Assembly: GCA_030435675.1 (NCBI GenBank) | Contig: CM059622.1 | Location: 4,402,001 to 4,466,000 of the forward strand | Direction of reading: 5' to 3' | Length of the DNA: 64,000 nt | Source of the DNA: Steinernema hermaphroditum | Lineage: Eukaryota; Nematoda; Chromadorea; Rhabditida; Steinernematidae | Translations under genes and position numbers: made by a program | Shown here: positions 1-11,931 of the stretch, piece by piece | How the letters are laid out: each line of letters begins with the position of its first letter | Numbering within the stretch: position 1 is the first letter of the stretch | The notes under the pieces: generated by a model | Told to the model about the DNA's origin: nothing | What the model saw: the letters and a program-made list of their open reading frames with translations, nothing else | Databases searched by the model: none

Positions 1-217
1 ACCCAATGATCACCATGACAAAGAATGCATGGAACAGTGGATACTCTGGTTGTCATGCTGGATAATGGTTAATGGTCGTATTTTTGGTTCAATATAACTG
101 TCACTTGTAATAATTACCAAAGTTGCTGGAAAATATGCCGACTTTTGCTAAGGGTGACTAGCTCACTCATGTTTTCCAATTCGAAGATTAGCGGTAAAAG
201 TGGACATTTCGGTCCAA

Positions 218-312
218 CTACAGTATTTATGTTACACCCTGAAAACCTGTATTTAATAGGTGTCCATAAATACTGTTGGTCCATTTATGGTGACCCATAA
301 ATACTGTTACAC
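218..312. repeat. cluster of mariner-type terminal-repeat fragments
   Basis: Three pieces of one terminal inverted repeat sit close together. A right-hand end reads ACAGTATTTATGTTACACCC near 221-240. Two left-hand pieces, CCATAAATACTGTTGG and CCCATAAATACTGTTACACG, follow near 265-310. The same repeat bounds the element at 49404-50152. The arrangement suggests one copy inserted into or next to another. Confidence 0.5.
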
Positions 313-1130
313 GTCCAACGATTTTGATTTTTTGATCCTTTTTTCTTTCTGCTATTTTCCAGAAACATGATATTAATCGAAGACTGGTTTGCTATCATCG
401 CGACGCATAAACGGGGTTGCATTTTGCATCGAATGCATTTCTACTGGGTCATCAAACACTTCCATCAAACATATGGGACACCAATAAGGCTGAAGTTCTG
501 ATGGCTTTCAGCGGCCGGCAGTGCCTGGACTGGACGAAAGAAAAGGCCAGATGAAGAAAACCGAAGCCGGTGTTGCGCCAACATCAGCATCTTCCAATGC
601 CCGAGACTTGAAGCCATGACGTCTAGGAGAGCAGCAGAGCGAGAATGAGGTCTTTCATACTCGATCGGTGATTAGATATGGGTGCAACTTTGTGTAAAAC
701 TTAAGATATTGCAAATAAAATTCAAAATTCAATTCAATACATCAAACACTTCCAGAGAGGACAACGGCCGTCAGCGAAGCTAAAGAAGACGAAACGTACA
801 AGACTTGACCAGGGATTCTAAAGTCGCTCGCGAAACTCGTCAAAGATGATTTAAAACTGTTTTCAAAGAAAACCGGCGAAACGACAGCTTCTTACGGACC
901 AAACGAGAGCTTCAAGACTCAAAAAACGTGTGAAAATGAATGAGCTTGCGCGCGGTGTGACATTGAGTTGAATTCTATCCACCAATGACACGATTTTTAC
1001 CGATTGCACAAGTAGAGACGATTGCACAAGTCATTGGGCTCGCTCAAACGCGCTCTGAAGAAGGCCTAGGATGGAATCACACCGAAAATGATTTGAATGA
1101 TTTACTGTTTCTTGTTTAGAACTTCCTCCC
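292..1130 (+). mobile_element. decayed Tc1/mariner-superfamily element (copy A)
   Basis: It begins with a terminal repeat (CCCATAAATACTGTTACACG) shared with the element at 49404-50152. It ends with a short block around 1033-1110 (LKRALKKA-like reading, then TGTTTCTTGTTTAGAA) that is also shared with that copy. Between them, + strand readings such as KTVFKENRRNDSFLRTKREL (about 850-915) look like transposase, but stops and frame changes break them. A retroposed insert (450-754) interrupts it. No functional product is expected. The family assignment rests on motif memory and the shared ends, not on an alignment. Confidence 0.5.
450..754 (+). mobile_element. retroposed insert with 15-bp target-site duplication
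   Basis: CATCAAACACTTCCA occurs perfectly at 450-464 and 740-754. The 275 bp between them end in an A-rich tail containing AATAAA (about 711-739). A long direct repeat at both flanks plus a 3-prime A-rich tail is the signature of LINE-mediated retroposition of a SINE or processed transcript. Part of the body (about 515-605) resembles 6210-6270 in this window (CTGGACGA...CCGAAG..GTTGCGCC), so it may belong to a repeat family. Confidence 0.6.
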
Positions 1131-1864
1131 TGTAAATTTAAATGTGCATACTAAACAAAGGGCACATTCAGATGTACAATTTGTCAGGCAACGTGTTTAT
1201 TTTCCATGCAGGACCGAATGTGCCGCCAGGAAATGTAATATAGGCCAACTGAAATTGAAACGCCCCGAGAAGAAGAAGTTCTAGCGCCATTTCCGAAGTT
1301 TTGCCGTCTCCCAGATGCCCCGTGATGCGCGCCGTCTCCGACCGGTTCGTCATAAGCGCCATGTAAGGGATGAAGCCGGTTACAACCAGACATCCTCTGT
1401 TTGTCTATTATTCGGTGTCGTGCAAGGCGTAAGCCTTTGATTCACGAAATAAACTCGTGTAAAACTCGTGTGACTCGTGAAATTGAGCACTGTGGACGGT
1501 GTAGAATAAGGGAGGAAATCAGGGAAATGCCTAAGACAAAATCACGCTTCAGTTCGTCTACAGGGTTCATAATCCCAAAGTATGTTCGGAGAATTCACTC
1601 TCCGCTCATTTCATCCTTCATTTTCGTTCGTTGGAGATTCCCACTGACTTTCAGGTGTTTTGTTGCGAACGCTCCAAAATTTCGTGAGTGAATTATTTAC
1701 CTTTTACGTAGACCGTGACTCACCTCACGAATCGAACATTATTCAGTGTTTTTTCAATGCCATCTCCGTAACCATCTCATCAACTAAGCCAGACGAACGT
1801 CAGCATTGGTGAAATATGTAAATCATTTACTTATTTATCACGTGAACATGGTGACGTTCGAGAT
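1131..1864. other. no gene assigned; GC-rich short ORF and a dispersed repeat
   Basis: A GC-rich minus ORF at about 1168-1362 (contains LAYITFPGGTFGPAWK) could be an isolated exon, but I find no partner exons. The block at about 1425-1465 (CGTAAGCCTTTGATTCACGA, then AAATAAACTCGT) recurs in diverged form at about 31098-31132, so it is a dispersed repeat. Nothing else is supported. Confidence 0.3.
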
Positions 1865-3310
1865 CTACTTGTGGTATCGGAGATATTGGTTGGCGAAGTC
1901 GCTGTCGGGTCCCCACTTGAAGAGTTCGCGGCGGCGCTGACTCAGCTTTCCCGTGTAGTCGGCGACGTTCTGAGGGATAAATGCCGAGCCTTCGATAATC
2001 TGAATAAGAATAGATGTTAAAAGGAGTATACAAAGAGAAAAAACATCACAACAATATTCCGCAATGGCGTAAGATAAGGGCACGCTCAACTTCTTCAAAA
2101 GGAAATGCGCCCTTTGTGATGCCTTTACCAACAACATAGCTTTTTTCCGACGTTATTTTGAAAGGCTTATAGGGCGAGCAAGTCTAAAGGGGTACGGAAA
2201 GAATGCTGGACAATGTAAGGAATGCATGAAGGCATGCACTGCATTAAGAGCTGAACCGAAGCGCTATCGCAAAAAGTATGCGCGCTCGTAGTGAAAGCTG
2301 TCCAATATAATACAGATTACTCATTTATGGTGTTTTTTACATTTATTTCCTTGAAATCTAATACCATTCTCTGTAAGGGCCATCATAATAATTACAATTA
2401 GTCTTGAGTACAAGATAGAAGAAGACTAACGGTGTAATATAGTGACGATTTGTGTTTACAAGACGTCCTTAGGGGCATAATGCTGTTGAATCGGCAAGGT
2501 AAAACGATATAAGGTAACTAGTGTGGAACGGATGTCTGGCTCACGTGTTAAAGGTACTGGCAATTCTTCAGTTGCAGGACACTACAAAAGCCCCAACGTT
2601 TAACTCGAAAGTGCTTTGTGTTTCATAGTGATTGTGGAGACATTTTTAGAAAATGGATGCAAGAACTGCACTTTCAAAAGCTCCATTCTGTAGTTCTCGA
2701 AACAGTGAATGTCGTCATGAAAAGTTTCGACATTCTTGTCCCTTGAGATGTTTTGTGAACCTCTCGGTTGTTTTCTCGACGTACATAAAAGGGGAAAAGG
2801 CAAACAGCTTATCAGCGCTTGGGGCTATTTTTGTGGGCGGCTTCTGCTTCTCCGAAATGTTTCCAGCCACAACATTGTGCGCCCTAATGAAACGCCCTCT
2901 GATGGAACCAAACCACCATAAATAATTTAAATTGGCGCTCTTCAAAGAACATCGCACTTCCAATCAACAGAAGAGCGTTTCTGCGCAGAAGCGGGCCATG
3001 AAATATTCACCTTTGACGTCCGCGATCCCCACAAGTTGAGTCGGCGGGAAGGGAGGAAATTGCGTCGATCGGCGTCCGAGAGGACAATCTAAAAACAATT
3101 ATCCGGTCATGGCCACTCGGTCCTGGTGCACGAACCCTATGTTTTGGATTATCTGAAGCTTCGAAGCCATAGTACATCTGGTTGGGGTATCGCGCTCTGA
3201 TAGACTTTGCCTAAAGGAAGGCGTTGATAATGGGGGTGGATGAATGAACCCACATCGACGATGACAAGGATCAAAAGCAGATTGATGAGTGAGAGCCAAA
3301 TCCGAGACAT
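1865..3310 (-). CDS. small secreted precursor with dibasic sites (novel peptide candidate)
   Basis: Four exons, complement(join(1865..1999, 3011..3088, 3136..3210, 3254..3310)), keep phase and give 114 aa. Residues 1-20 form a signal peptide (MSRIWLSLINLLLILVIVDA, cleavage likely after VDA). The rest is basic and polar with possible convertase sites (RAR, KHR, DRR, SRR, QRRR) and contains MYYGFEASDNPKHR and FKWGPDSDFANQYLRYHK. Three introns are 43-47 nt or about 1 kb; the first has a weak donor (GAT/GTGGGT), chosen because it keeps the frame open. There are no cysteines. I recognise no family; a neuropeptide-like or other secreted precursor is an inference. Exon GC content exceeds the AT-rich surroundings. 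Confidence 0.6.
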
Positions 3311-6300
3311 GGTGGGCTTCTTGTAGGCTGAGTTGCTGAGAGGAAACCCTAGAAACTATTTAAGGCAAGACGGAGTGGGAGGGTCAGAGTCGAGAGCCAC
3401 GCCCCTTCGTTTGATTTTGAGAACTTTGTTGTTGCGCCCGAAAAAAAAACGTAAACGCACGTCTTCTATGGCCTTTAAAATATTTGGGATTTTGAACGTG
3501 AACATTTTGGAACTGCGGATAATGAAACGCTTGCTAATTAATAAGACAACGCAAACATGAAAACATCATTACTACTGAGTTTTCACTGAGAGACTATGCT
3601 TGACATTCAGACAATTCTTGTGCCTTACACCTCTACTTCTACAATATCTGATCTGACCCGACGAATTTTTCAAATACACTACCTTCTTTGTTTAAGCTGA
3701 GAGCTTTGTTGGAGCTGAGAGCTGGAAGCTGGAAAGATTACAGCTGAGCTTGCAAAAGAGCCTATCACAGGATTCCTCGTCTTCCGATCGCTCTCAAACA
3801 TCCACAAAAATCGTTTCTCCTTCGAATTCGCCTATTTTTGCGAACTCCGTTTCCGGAGAAGGGCTTGTTTCTCTCGATAATGAGATTACTACAATCGGTG
3901 TAATGAGTTGTTTACGACCAGGCAGCTCCATTCTAAAGTGGTTAAATTGTGAAAACAGGTCACTGGCCATACTACGATCGACATTTCTACGTTCCATGAA
4001 TGGTCTCAATGATTAAACGTCCCTTTGGCCTCGAAGATTAAACGTCTAGGTCCGTAAGTGGGTGAGAAATAGCATTGAAGTTCTTGCACAAAGAAAGATC
4101 AGGCTCCAAATGGCTGCGATGAAAGATCAATTTCATTTGTGTGCACGTCTTGTTTTACAATAGTTTACAGTTTATCTTCCCGACTCGATGGAATTACGCC
4201 ATGCAGGAGGCCTCATAAATGCGCAGGATAGGTAAGTATTACATCGTAGTCGCTGGTGGAATTGAACAATTAGCAACATGCCACGAAAAAAATAACAAAG
4301 GTGTCATTAAAGTAACATGAAAGCCAAAAATAAACTCTGCTTTGTGCTTCACTTTGGTATTATTTTGAGGTTGGAATTTTGGTTTACAGTCTTCTTACCA
4401 GGAAGCTTGTGGCTATCCGCGTTCACGAGAGGGCTTTCCCGATACTAATTATCACGCGCGCTAAAAATGAAACACTTAGATGTCAGTGCAGACACTTCAT
4501 TTCTGCAAGTGTTGGCGACAAATTGACAAGACGCTAATTAAACGCAGCCGTCTTTTTAAGAAACATCTGTCTCGTGCAGACCCCCACGACTTCTTTTCGA
4601 TTGCAAAGGGTAGACGTGTAATAAATGCAGGATGAAAGTCTTATATGAAAATCCTTCGTAAAAATTGTATCATGCAGTACAGGGTCCGCTGAGCGTGACC
4701 AAATGACGTTTTGTAGTCGGTGGGCGAAGCGGATGTTGGGACCCAAGACCCAGGAACCGGTGGGCGACATTTGCTCCAAACTCATTTTATACTGTAGCAA
4801 TATTTATTTACGCCCTTGAATCTTGTTAGAAATCTTTTAACATAGAAGTAGAATGAACAAGGAAGCTAATGTCAAAATCCGATCTTCGGTGTTGCTGGAT
4901 ATCAACTTGTTTTTATGTCCATCTCCTTATCGGAAATGTCACAGAGATTGGAGTATTTTGTATAACCATAACAACCATCGATATTCCAGTCATTTCATTT
5001 TGTCAACTATTTTCCATAAAGCGAATGTTGAGATTCGAGAGTCGAACATGTAGTACTTCCAATTCGCAAAGCCGCGTCTCGAGTGGAAAAATGTAAATAT
5101 TGCCACAAACCATAAGCTCATCGATGCCATTAGTCGAAAGGACCTTGTGTTTGCTACATAACATACAAAATTCAAATATCTGGAGATAAAAAACGAACAA
5201 ATAAACAGTGAAATGAAATCATTTGAACATAATGATGACAACAAGACGATGATTTGGTGTTCTAAGACAAATACGAGCGATTATTTTGAAAGTCGACAAT
5301 GTGAGAATGGCTGTAGAAAAACATAGACGTCGTTCTCGATGACTCGATCCTTTTCCTTTTCTTGTAATTCATTTTCAACCTCTTTGATACATATGCTGGC
5401 GAATCTCAGAGCAATTTTCGTTTTGCTGCAGCGATGCAGGACATTCGAGTGCTTGAACACCGCAAATTTGAGTACCGGACATTTTTCCTAAATGTTAGAT
5501 GGTCGTCGATTCGATTACGATTCTCGCCTACTCAATGCATCATCAACTTCAGACGATATATCCAATGATGTATTCAGAGGTCTGGTCTGTATCATCAAAA
5601 ATCATTTTCACTAATATCGTCTGGCATGACCTATAAAGAAACGACATTTAACAAAAAGCCGCTCTATCTTCACCAATTACCACCAACTTCGGTAATCAGA
5701 AAACACAACAGAAGTGGCAACCGATCCCTGGAGCTTCAGGAAGGCGTCGGTGACGTCAGTATTTGACATCATCTCCAGATCTGATATCTAACGAAAATAT
5801 CTAACGAAAATTGCTCATTCCGTTAATTTCCCAAAATTACTCAACTGAAAGATTTTGTGAAAGGCCGTTTCACTGAGATATAATCTGTTCTCGCTTCGCA
5901 CTTTCAATTTAACCAGTTTGGAATGAATCAGCTGATGAATGCAGTGTGGGGAATGAGCTTTCTCTTCATTCATCCAAAATAAGGTGCACTCACTGACGTT
6001 GTAAACATGTTCTTTTCTTTTGAAAATGGTGCATAATTCAAATTTTACGTTTGCAAACGTCATGTAACAACTTGTATCATCGCCATCTAGACACATCAAC
6101 CATGACGATCTCTTCGAATTTGATGGAAATTCAGGAGAGTATAAAGTCGAGCCTTTTATGAGACCACTCGCGACGATTCAGAAGACTAATGGGTCCAGAG
6201 TTATGATCCTTTTCAGTGGCACTGGACGAGAAGACCGAAGTTGTTGCGCCACCATCCCTATTTCCCAACATCTCCCGCAACTTGCCGATTATATTCCGAT

Positions 6301-6439
6301 GAAGACGTAACGGATGACGCGACCGATCGCCCTATTCGAGTAAGGCTTGGTACTGAAAATGTCGGTTTGTTTTGTTTCACCCTTATCACACACATAATTA
6401 TTTGCTCGTTCTTATCACATGACAAAGAAATTGCCTCAA
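3311..6439. other. AT-rich stretch, one isolated exon-like segment
   Basis: Mostly AT-rich DNA without supported genes. A GC-rich minus segment at about 4690-4790, after an acceptor-like TTGCTACAG, reads MSLEQMSPTGSWVLGPNIRF and onward through ADP. It could be an orphan exon, but I could not join it to others. Other long frames here (3750-4016 and 5815-6099) show no recognisable domain. Confidence 0.25.
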
Positions 6440-6740
6440 GGACATTGCGAAACTCACTGCTATGTACAGGCGACCTATGGTATTAATTGTGTGACGGATG
6501 GTGACTGCCTTCAGCCTTGTACATCGATGGGTCTCACCTAGTGAATGTCTATGCTCTGTCTTGTCTCTAATCTGTCTCTAATATATCTTGAAGTACAATG
6601 TTTTACTCATTATCATCACTTGCCATTATTATGACATATTATTATCACATTGTTATCGCTATCACCGAAATCGCTACATGGCGATTGCGAAACTCATTCT
6701 TATATGCAGTTTAATTGTGTGATGGACATGACTGCCTTTA
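6440..6740 (+). repeat. two diverged copies of a Cys-rich short frame
   Basis: At about 6442-6540 one frame reads a Cys-rich tail with YGINCVTDGDC before TAG. At about 6675-6735 a decayed copy reads DCETHSYMQFNCVMDM. A third copy (YGINCVMDGGC) lies at about 35720-35760. The copies differ at both synonymous and non-synonymous sites. They may be remnants of a small Cys-rich peptide family or simply a dispersed repeat; the same bases also form a plausible GT-AG intron. Confidence 0.3.
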
Positions 6741-6867
6741 ACCAAATGCCTCCGGGTGTACCGGATCTCTAAGCTCTATCTTGCCGTCATCTGTGCTCAT
6801 CTGCAAATGAAGATATCGCTCGCTCTGAATAAGATAAAGAAGGAAACTTGGACTGAAAACAATTTAG

Positions 6868-6959
6868 GGCCTGGACCGGATTTTCTAAGATCGGGAATTC
6901 GTGTCCTGCCCAAAAAGTGGGCTAAGGTTGTGCGATCGAATTGGGAATATTTTGAATAA
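6868..6959 (+). pseudogene. mariner transposase C-terminal relic
   Basis: The frame reads FLRSGIRVLPKKWAKVVRSN followed by WEYFE and a stop. It matches the usual end of mariner transposases (a GI..LP.RW.KV....G.YFE pattern). No DDD catalytic core remains upstream. Related C-terminal relics lie at 23605-23679 and 24021-24096. Confidence 0.55.
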
Positions 6960-8015
6960 AATATGCGTTTTAATGGAAATAAAGATTCACCGTAAAACCG
7001 ACATTATCAGTGCCACAGCCCAAAACGAAGATGAAAGGGCGATTAAGGGTAAATGGAAATACAGATGTAATATAGGCATGCCAATCGAAAATCGAATGAT
7101 GATTACAGGAGTGGTTAGTTTTTGCTTTTTCTTCTTGCTACATCGGAGTTTTTTCTTGTTATTGCGATATTCGCTAAACCAAAGGCAGTGAGCGTATAGT
7201 ACATCGAGCCGGGGCTATCAAGCATAGCTAGAGCCGGCTGCGGTTCCGAATGCTAAATTTCACCGAGTCCGCACCCTCTGAGCGCATCTCGTCGTTGTAG
7301 AAATTTCGTGCTTTTGAGTCCCCAAGTAATCCGCATCGTGAGTTTTCACACACTCGATTTTATAACGCAATTTCTGCCAATAAACAGCATCCAATCGTCG
7401 CGACACTCAAAGAACCGCTGGTTCTGGTTTATTGCGCCTTCAAATCCACAGCCGCGGCACGTGATTGAATCGCTAAAGGCTGTCTGCGAGATGAGATATT
7501 ACCTAGAATTCGAAAAAAGAAATGAAAACGAGAATGACTAATGGGTCCGTCCGCGCCTTGGACGATAAATGTTCTCTGAAGAGTCCAAGAAGACACAAAA
7601 ACTCCCGGCGATCAAAACATCGGCCATCAGCGGCAATGTATCACTCGATATCCCATCAAAACAACCTGTGAGTCAGAGAGGGCGATCTGATCAGGGTTGA
7701 AGACGGCCTATCGCAGGGTTTATGGAGTTCCGAGACCGATTCAGTAATTGCCAAACAGAGCGAAACTTGACTATCGTCGTCTTTCATCTCTTCCGGTCAC
7801 TCAACGCAGCTTTTTCCAAAAACCTCCGATCGACCTCGTGGCGCCGTCGCTTCCAATCCCTTGTCGTGTCTCGATCGCTTTGTTTACGGCCACGCGGCGG
7901 CGCCCGAGTTTACACTTTAGCCCGGGGGCCAACGACACCGAGGGCAGTCTACCCGGCCCTCCCTCACCACCTGAAAACAAGCCGTCCACACTCCCTCCGC
8001 TCCTCTCCTCCGGCG
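6960..8015. other. intergenic and promoter side of the acyl-CoA ligase gene
   Basis: 6960-7700 holds no supported gene. From about 7840 the DNA turns GC-rich (CACGCGGCGGCGCCC and similar) up to the start codon at 8016, consistent with a promoter or 5-prime leader. A frame stays open across it upstream of the chosen ATG, so an upstream start cannot be excluded. Confidence 0.3.
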
Positions 8016-10178
8016 ATGACGTTTTCGAACGCTGTCGAGGAGCTCTTCTGCATCGACTTCACGCGACCGGTGAGTTCTCTGGAAGGCGCCACTGAGGACG
8101 GCTTTTCAGAGCGATGGCAAGTACGTCCCCCATGAGGTCACTATCCCGGAGCTCATCTACCGGAAAAAGGCGAACGAGAGGGTCGCGCTTGTCTTCGACT
8201 CCGAGAAGGTCACCTTCTCCTTTGAGAAGCTCAAGAACGAGATGGAGGCCCTAGCGGCCGGGCTCCTCTCCACCCTCCAGCCCGGCGATCGAGTTCTCAT
8301 CTGTGGCTACAACCACAGCAACCTTATGGTGGCCGCGTTGGCGGCCATCAGGGCCGGTCTTGTCTTCTGCCTCGCGAGTCCCAACTTCACCAAGGCCGAT
8401 CAACTTGAACGTCTCCTCAAAGTGGTCGGTTCCACCTGTTGGGTACGGTAGTACAAAAGGAGCGTTTAGGGAGAGTTTCGCGCGATAATCTGCTTCTCGG
8501 CGGGTAAGGAGGCCGACCGCCTCAACTCGCTGCTCAACGAATTCTGTCCGGAGCTGAGAAGAAGCTCGAGGGGCGCCCTACGAGCTGCCAGAGTGCCCAA
8601 ACTGACGCATGTCATACTCGCCGAAGAGGATCACAAACACGCGTAGGACTGTTTCGCGACGATTTTTCTGTATGAGTCGCTCTTCAGAGGAACGTACACC
8701 CTTTCCGAGATATATGGAAGGAGCAGCCGTGACAAAATAGAGAAACTCCCGAAGTACGCCACGTGGGACTGCCATCAGATGGTCGCCATTCAGTTCACAA
8801 TGGTTTGGAAAGTCAAGAGAGTCTCTTGATGGTGATAGTGATCTTAGGGAAGCACCGGAGAGTCGAAAGCGGTCGCTCTTTCCCACTACCAACTCGTCAA
8901 TGGATGTCGTACTGCCGCATTGGCCATAGGAATCACCAGAAAGGTAAGACCCGAGGAGGCCAAGAGAAGTTGGTTTCTACTTTCTCACCATCCCCAAGCC
9001 TCCAAAGAAGAGTTTCTTTTGCAGACGGTGCTGAGCTGCGCGCTTCCACTCTTCAAGCTGGCGGTCTTCTCGCTGGCCACCTTCTCTCCGTTCCTCTTCG
9101 AGTCGAGCACGGTCATTTCGGAGCCGTCGCCGCTACCGCGTTTCCTCTTCAGCTCCATCGACAAGTTCCAGTGCACATCACTGCTCACCAACGGCGCAGC
9201 GCTTCGTCTTCTGCTCAAGATGGCCGCCACTCAGAAGGTCCGTCTGCCCACCCTAAACACCGTGATTCTGCTGGGCGAACGCGTCTCCGCGCCACTCCTC
9301 ACCAGCATCGGCAAACAGCTCGAGAACGCGAAGCGCATAGCCGTAGGTGTCCTTCCTAGGCGGCCTTTCTCAGCCTCTGCAGGTCGGCATGCTTCTTACG
9401 GAGACTGGCTCGGTTCCGCTCCTCTCCGACAACACCACTAATCTGCTGAAGAGCGTCGGGAAACCCCTGGACGGATACGAGGTTGACATTCTCCGAGTAG
9501 AGGGCGTGAAGTCCGCCGAAGAGGACATTGGGGAGCTGGCGATTCGGCCAATCGGCGGAATGAAATTCCTCGGCTACGGACCGAACTTCGAAGCCGCCGA
9601 ATGGATCCGCACAGGGTGAGCGGATGCTCTGAGGGCTACGATAACACGGCGCTTCAGGGACATCGCCGTCCGGTCGGAGGACGGAAACGTCGAGATCGTC
9701 ACCCACAAGAATGATCTGATTTTCGACAAAGCCAACTTCCTCGTGGAACACTGGAGGATGGAGCGCGTGATGGCGCAGAACGAACAGATTAGAGGAGTGC
9801 AGGTAAGACTGTGAAGCATCGGGGTAGATACGATGAACTATCATTTGCAACTACGGGGTCATCCACCCAATCTATCCCCCTCTTTCTTAGTTAACCATGA
9901 TGACCTTTGAGGTGATATCGCTGTCACGCGGAGCGCCCGTTATGGCCATAATCATCCCGAAAGACATGACCCGTCTGGACCTGGTCAAATCCGATTTGTG
10001 TGCCATGTGTAAGAACAACAAGGTTAGTCCCACTCCCCTTGAACATCTAATTAACTCCTTTTAGGTGCGCCAGCCTGACACCTTCGCGATGACCGGCGAC
10101 TTCCCTCGCGTCAACACGAAGATCCTCAAGTACAAGCTCCGCGAAATGCTCCAAACAGATGAAGTCCAGATAATCTGA
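8016..10178 (+). CDS. AMP-dependent acyl-CoA synthetase/ligase
   Basis: Ten exons: 8016..8069, 8110..8421, 8470..8642, 8688..8802, 8848..8943, 9025..9342, 9383..9615, 9658..9802, 9891..10022, 10065..10178. Together they encode about 563 aa, the normal family length. The enzyme should activate a carboxylate, probably a fatty acid, as acyl-AMP and then form acyl-CoA. Motifs in order: N-terminal ADKLN-type segment, PKLTHVILAEE, an ATP/AMP loop MGSTGESKAV (usual TSGTTG.PK), MLLTETGSVP, EWIRTGDIA with DGNVEIV..KNDLI, and C-terminal VNTKILKYKLRE carrying the conserved lysine. An apparent in-frame TAG at 8644 is removed by a 45-nt intron (8643-8687). The exon 2 donor could be 8422 or 8425. It resembles the ACSF2/C. 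elegans acs group. The P-loop is unusual, so activity is likely but unproven. Confidence 0.85.
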
Positions 10179-10839
10179 CTGTTGATTTTTTTTGTTGTTG
10201 CCATCATTGTGTACAGGATATGAATGCACGAGGCCGATTCGGCAGAGTTTCGCCTCTTTTCATCCAGAACGACAAGTTCGCCAATTTCAGAGAGAGAAAC
10301 TCAGGTTCTAGTACAGTTCTGCATCTAGGTGACACTCGATCGGGCTTGCGCAACAGTGTTCAGATCAGGCTGCAACGTAAGACCGAGCGAAATGGAAGTG
10401 CTAATTAACCGTCCGAATGAGTGGTCACTGAATGAGGCCGGGATTCAGGCTGCTTCTGGATCGCCAGAGAGACATTTGTTGTCAGTGGGCAACCCTCTTC
10501 TGCTCGTGTTTGCACGTTTTTGTTCCTCCTTCTTTTCTACCATCGCCTACATTTGCTCCTGCATCTGGTTTTAGCAGTGGAATCGAGCTGTACCACTATC
10601 ATCGTCCTCCGTGTGATCGAGGCACGAGATCTTCTCGAGTGGCCGTAGCGGTTCTTTTTCATTTGAACTCTCTATAGGCACAGATTCTACGTGAAGCACG
10701 CAGGCGGGGCATCAGGAGAAGTCGTGTCACGCGATGAAGTCCCTTTTGCCGCTGATGGAAACAAATGGTTTATGGATCTAAACAAACATGATACATACGG
10801 TAGAACTTTCATACAGAACAAGAGCAGTAACACAACAAG
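10179..10839. other. intergenic region between convergent genes
   Basis: 3-prime flanks of the ligase (+) and of the orphan gene ending at 10840 (-). I see no coding exon, RNA gene or repeat that I can support. Confidence 0.4.
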
Positions 10840-11931
10840 CTAATGGCGAAACAACAACTCACGACAGAACGTAACAGCAAAGCGAGGCGACCCGTGGAAA
10901 GACAAAAAGTCGATGAGTGGCTGAGCGCCGACGAACATACTTCCATCGAGCTCCGAAAAGAGGCTAAAACAAGTTCACTATGACTACGGTTTCGCTTTTC
11001 TGGCTTACCGAAGCACATTAGCAACCATCTGCTTTCTTCTCAACTTATGACACATCCTCAGATTCCGCAGAAGCGCCCGCTTCCAGGGCTCGCGGATCTC
11101 CCCGAGAAGAAGCTCGGCACGCACGCTCTTGTCGCACTGATTAGTACTCAGAATGCCGAAGAAGGTGTCACGCAGCTGATCGGCTCTTCCGCGCTTGATG
11201 CTCAAGGCGACGAGCACGTGAGAGAAGACAGTAACGTAGACAGAACGTCGTTTGGGATCGTTGAGAATAGCCGAGAGAAGATCCATGGAGAAGTTCTCGA
11301 AGACCTCGTACTCCGCGGACGCGTCACAAACCGTGAGCTGGGAGACGAGTTCCTCTGTGAAGAGACACTTAGCAGTGCAGTTGTTGAAGAAGAAGCAGAA
11401 CTTCTTCGGGCGCTGAAATGGAACGTGTTCGACCATATCATCTCAAATTGGATACTGTACCCTTGGATCGACAGGTCCACGCTTCCGGGGGAGTCTTTCA
11501 AAGATAGGGACACTGTAACGAGGAAAGTAAAGGATGAAAACGCAGAAGGCACTTACAAACAACGTCCAGGCCAGGGAGGTTCTATCTGTTTCTCGCCGAA
11601 AACGATCCTAAACAGAACGTATGGATACGTGAGTTACATGTGAAAGGACTAACTTCTCTTCGTCAGCCACTGAAGAAACGACTGAAGCAACAGGGGACAC
11701 AGTATTCTGCAGAGGGCCACCCACTTCAAGTTCGGACTCGTCGTCTTCCGGAGCGTCTTCCGAACTCTTCGATTTGGTAGTTTCTGACACCTGGTCGAGC
11801 TGCTTGCTGCCGCTCAAGTCCGCCAACTCCTTCTCCAAAGTCACGATTTTGAGTCTGGCCTCGTCCAGCGCCTTCGCAAGACGCTCGATCGTGCTGAGGA
11901 AGATCTCATGCGAGGTTTCTCCTCCCGCCAT
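10840..11931 (-). CDS. conserved-looking protein, coiled coil plus helical domain, family unknown
   Basis: Five exons, complement(join(10840..10963, 11009..11412, 11461..11512, 11557..11607, 11654..11931)), give 302 aa in one phase. Residues 1-45 (MAGGETSHEIFLSTIERLAK and onward) form a coiled-coil-like helix, then an acidic Ser-rich linker (DAPEDDESELEVGG). The C-terminal 190 residues are alpha-helical with LVSQLTVCDASAEYEVFENF and VYVTVFSHVLVALSIKRG and no signal peptide or TM segment. The helical part is vaguely MIF4G/HEAT-like, which I cannot confirm. It lies downstream of rad50 and the next gene on the same strand, with gaps of about 670 bp, so an operon is possible but loose. Confidence 0.7.

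Noticed and set aside
7722..8135. Upstream extension of the ligase to 7722
   Set aside because: Composition is GC-skewed without family similarity; the ATG at 8016 begins the conserved part. Kept as an uncertainty only.
8633..8655. In-frame TAG in the acyl-CoA ligase reading
   Set aside because: A 45-nt intron (8643-8687) with GTAGGA donor and CTCTTCAG acceptor removes it and restores a family-like sequence (HKHAGTYTLSEIYG).
10840..11643. Plus-strand ORF at 11047-11643 as a separate gene
   Set aside because: It is the shadow of the spliced minus-strand gene, whose exons keep phase and have consensus splice sites.
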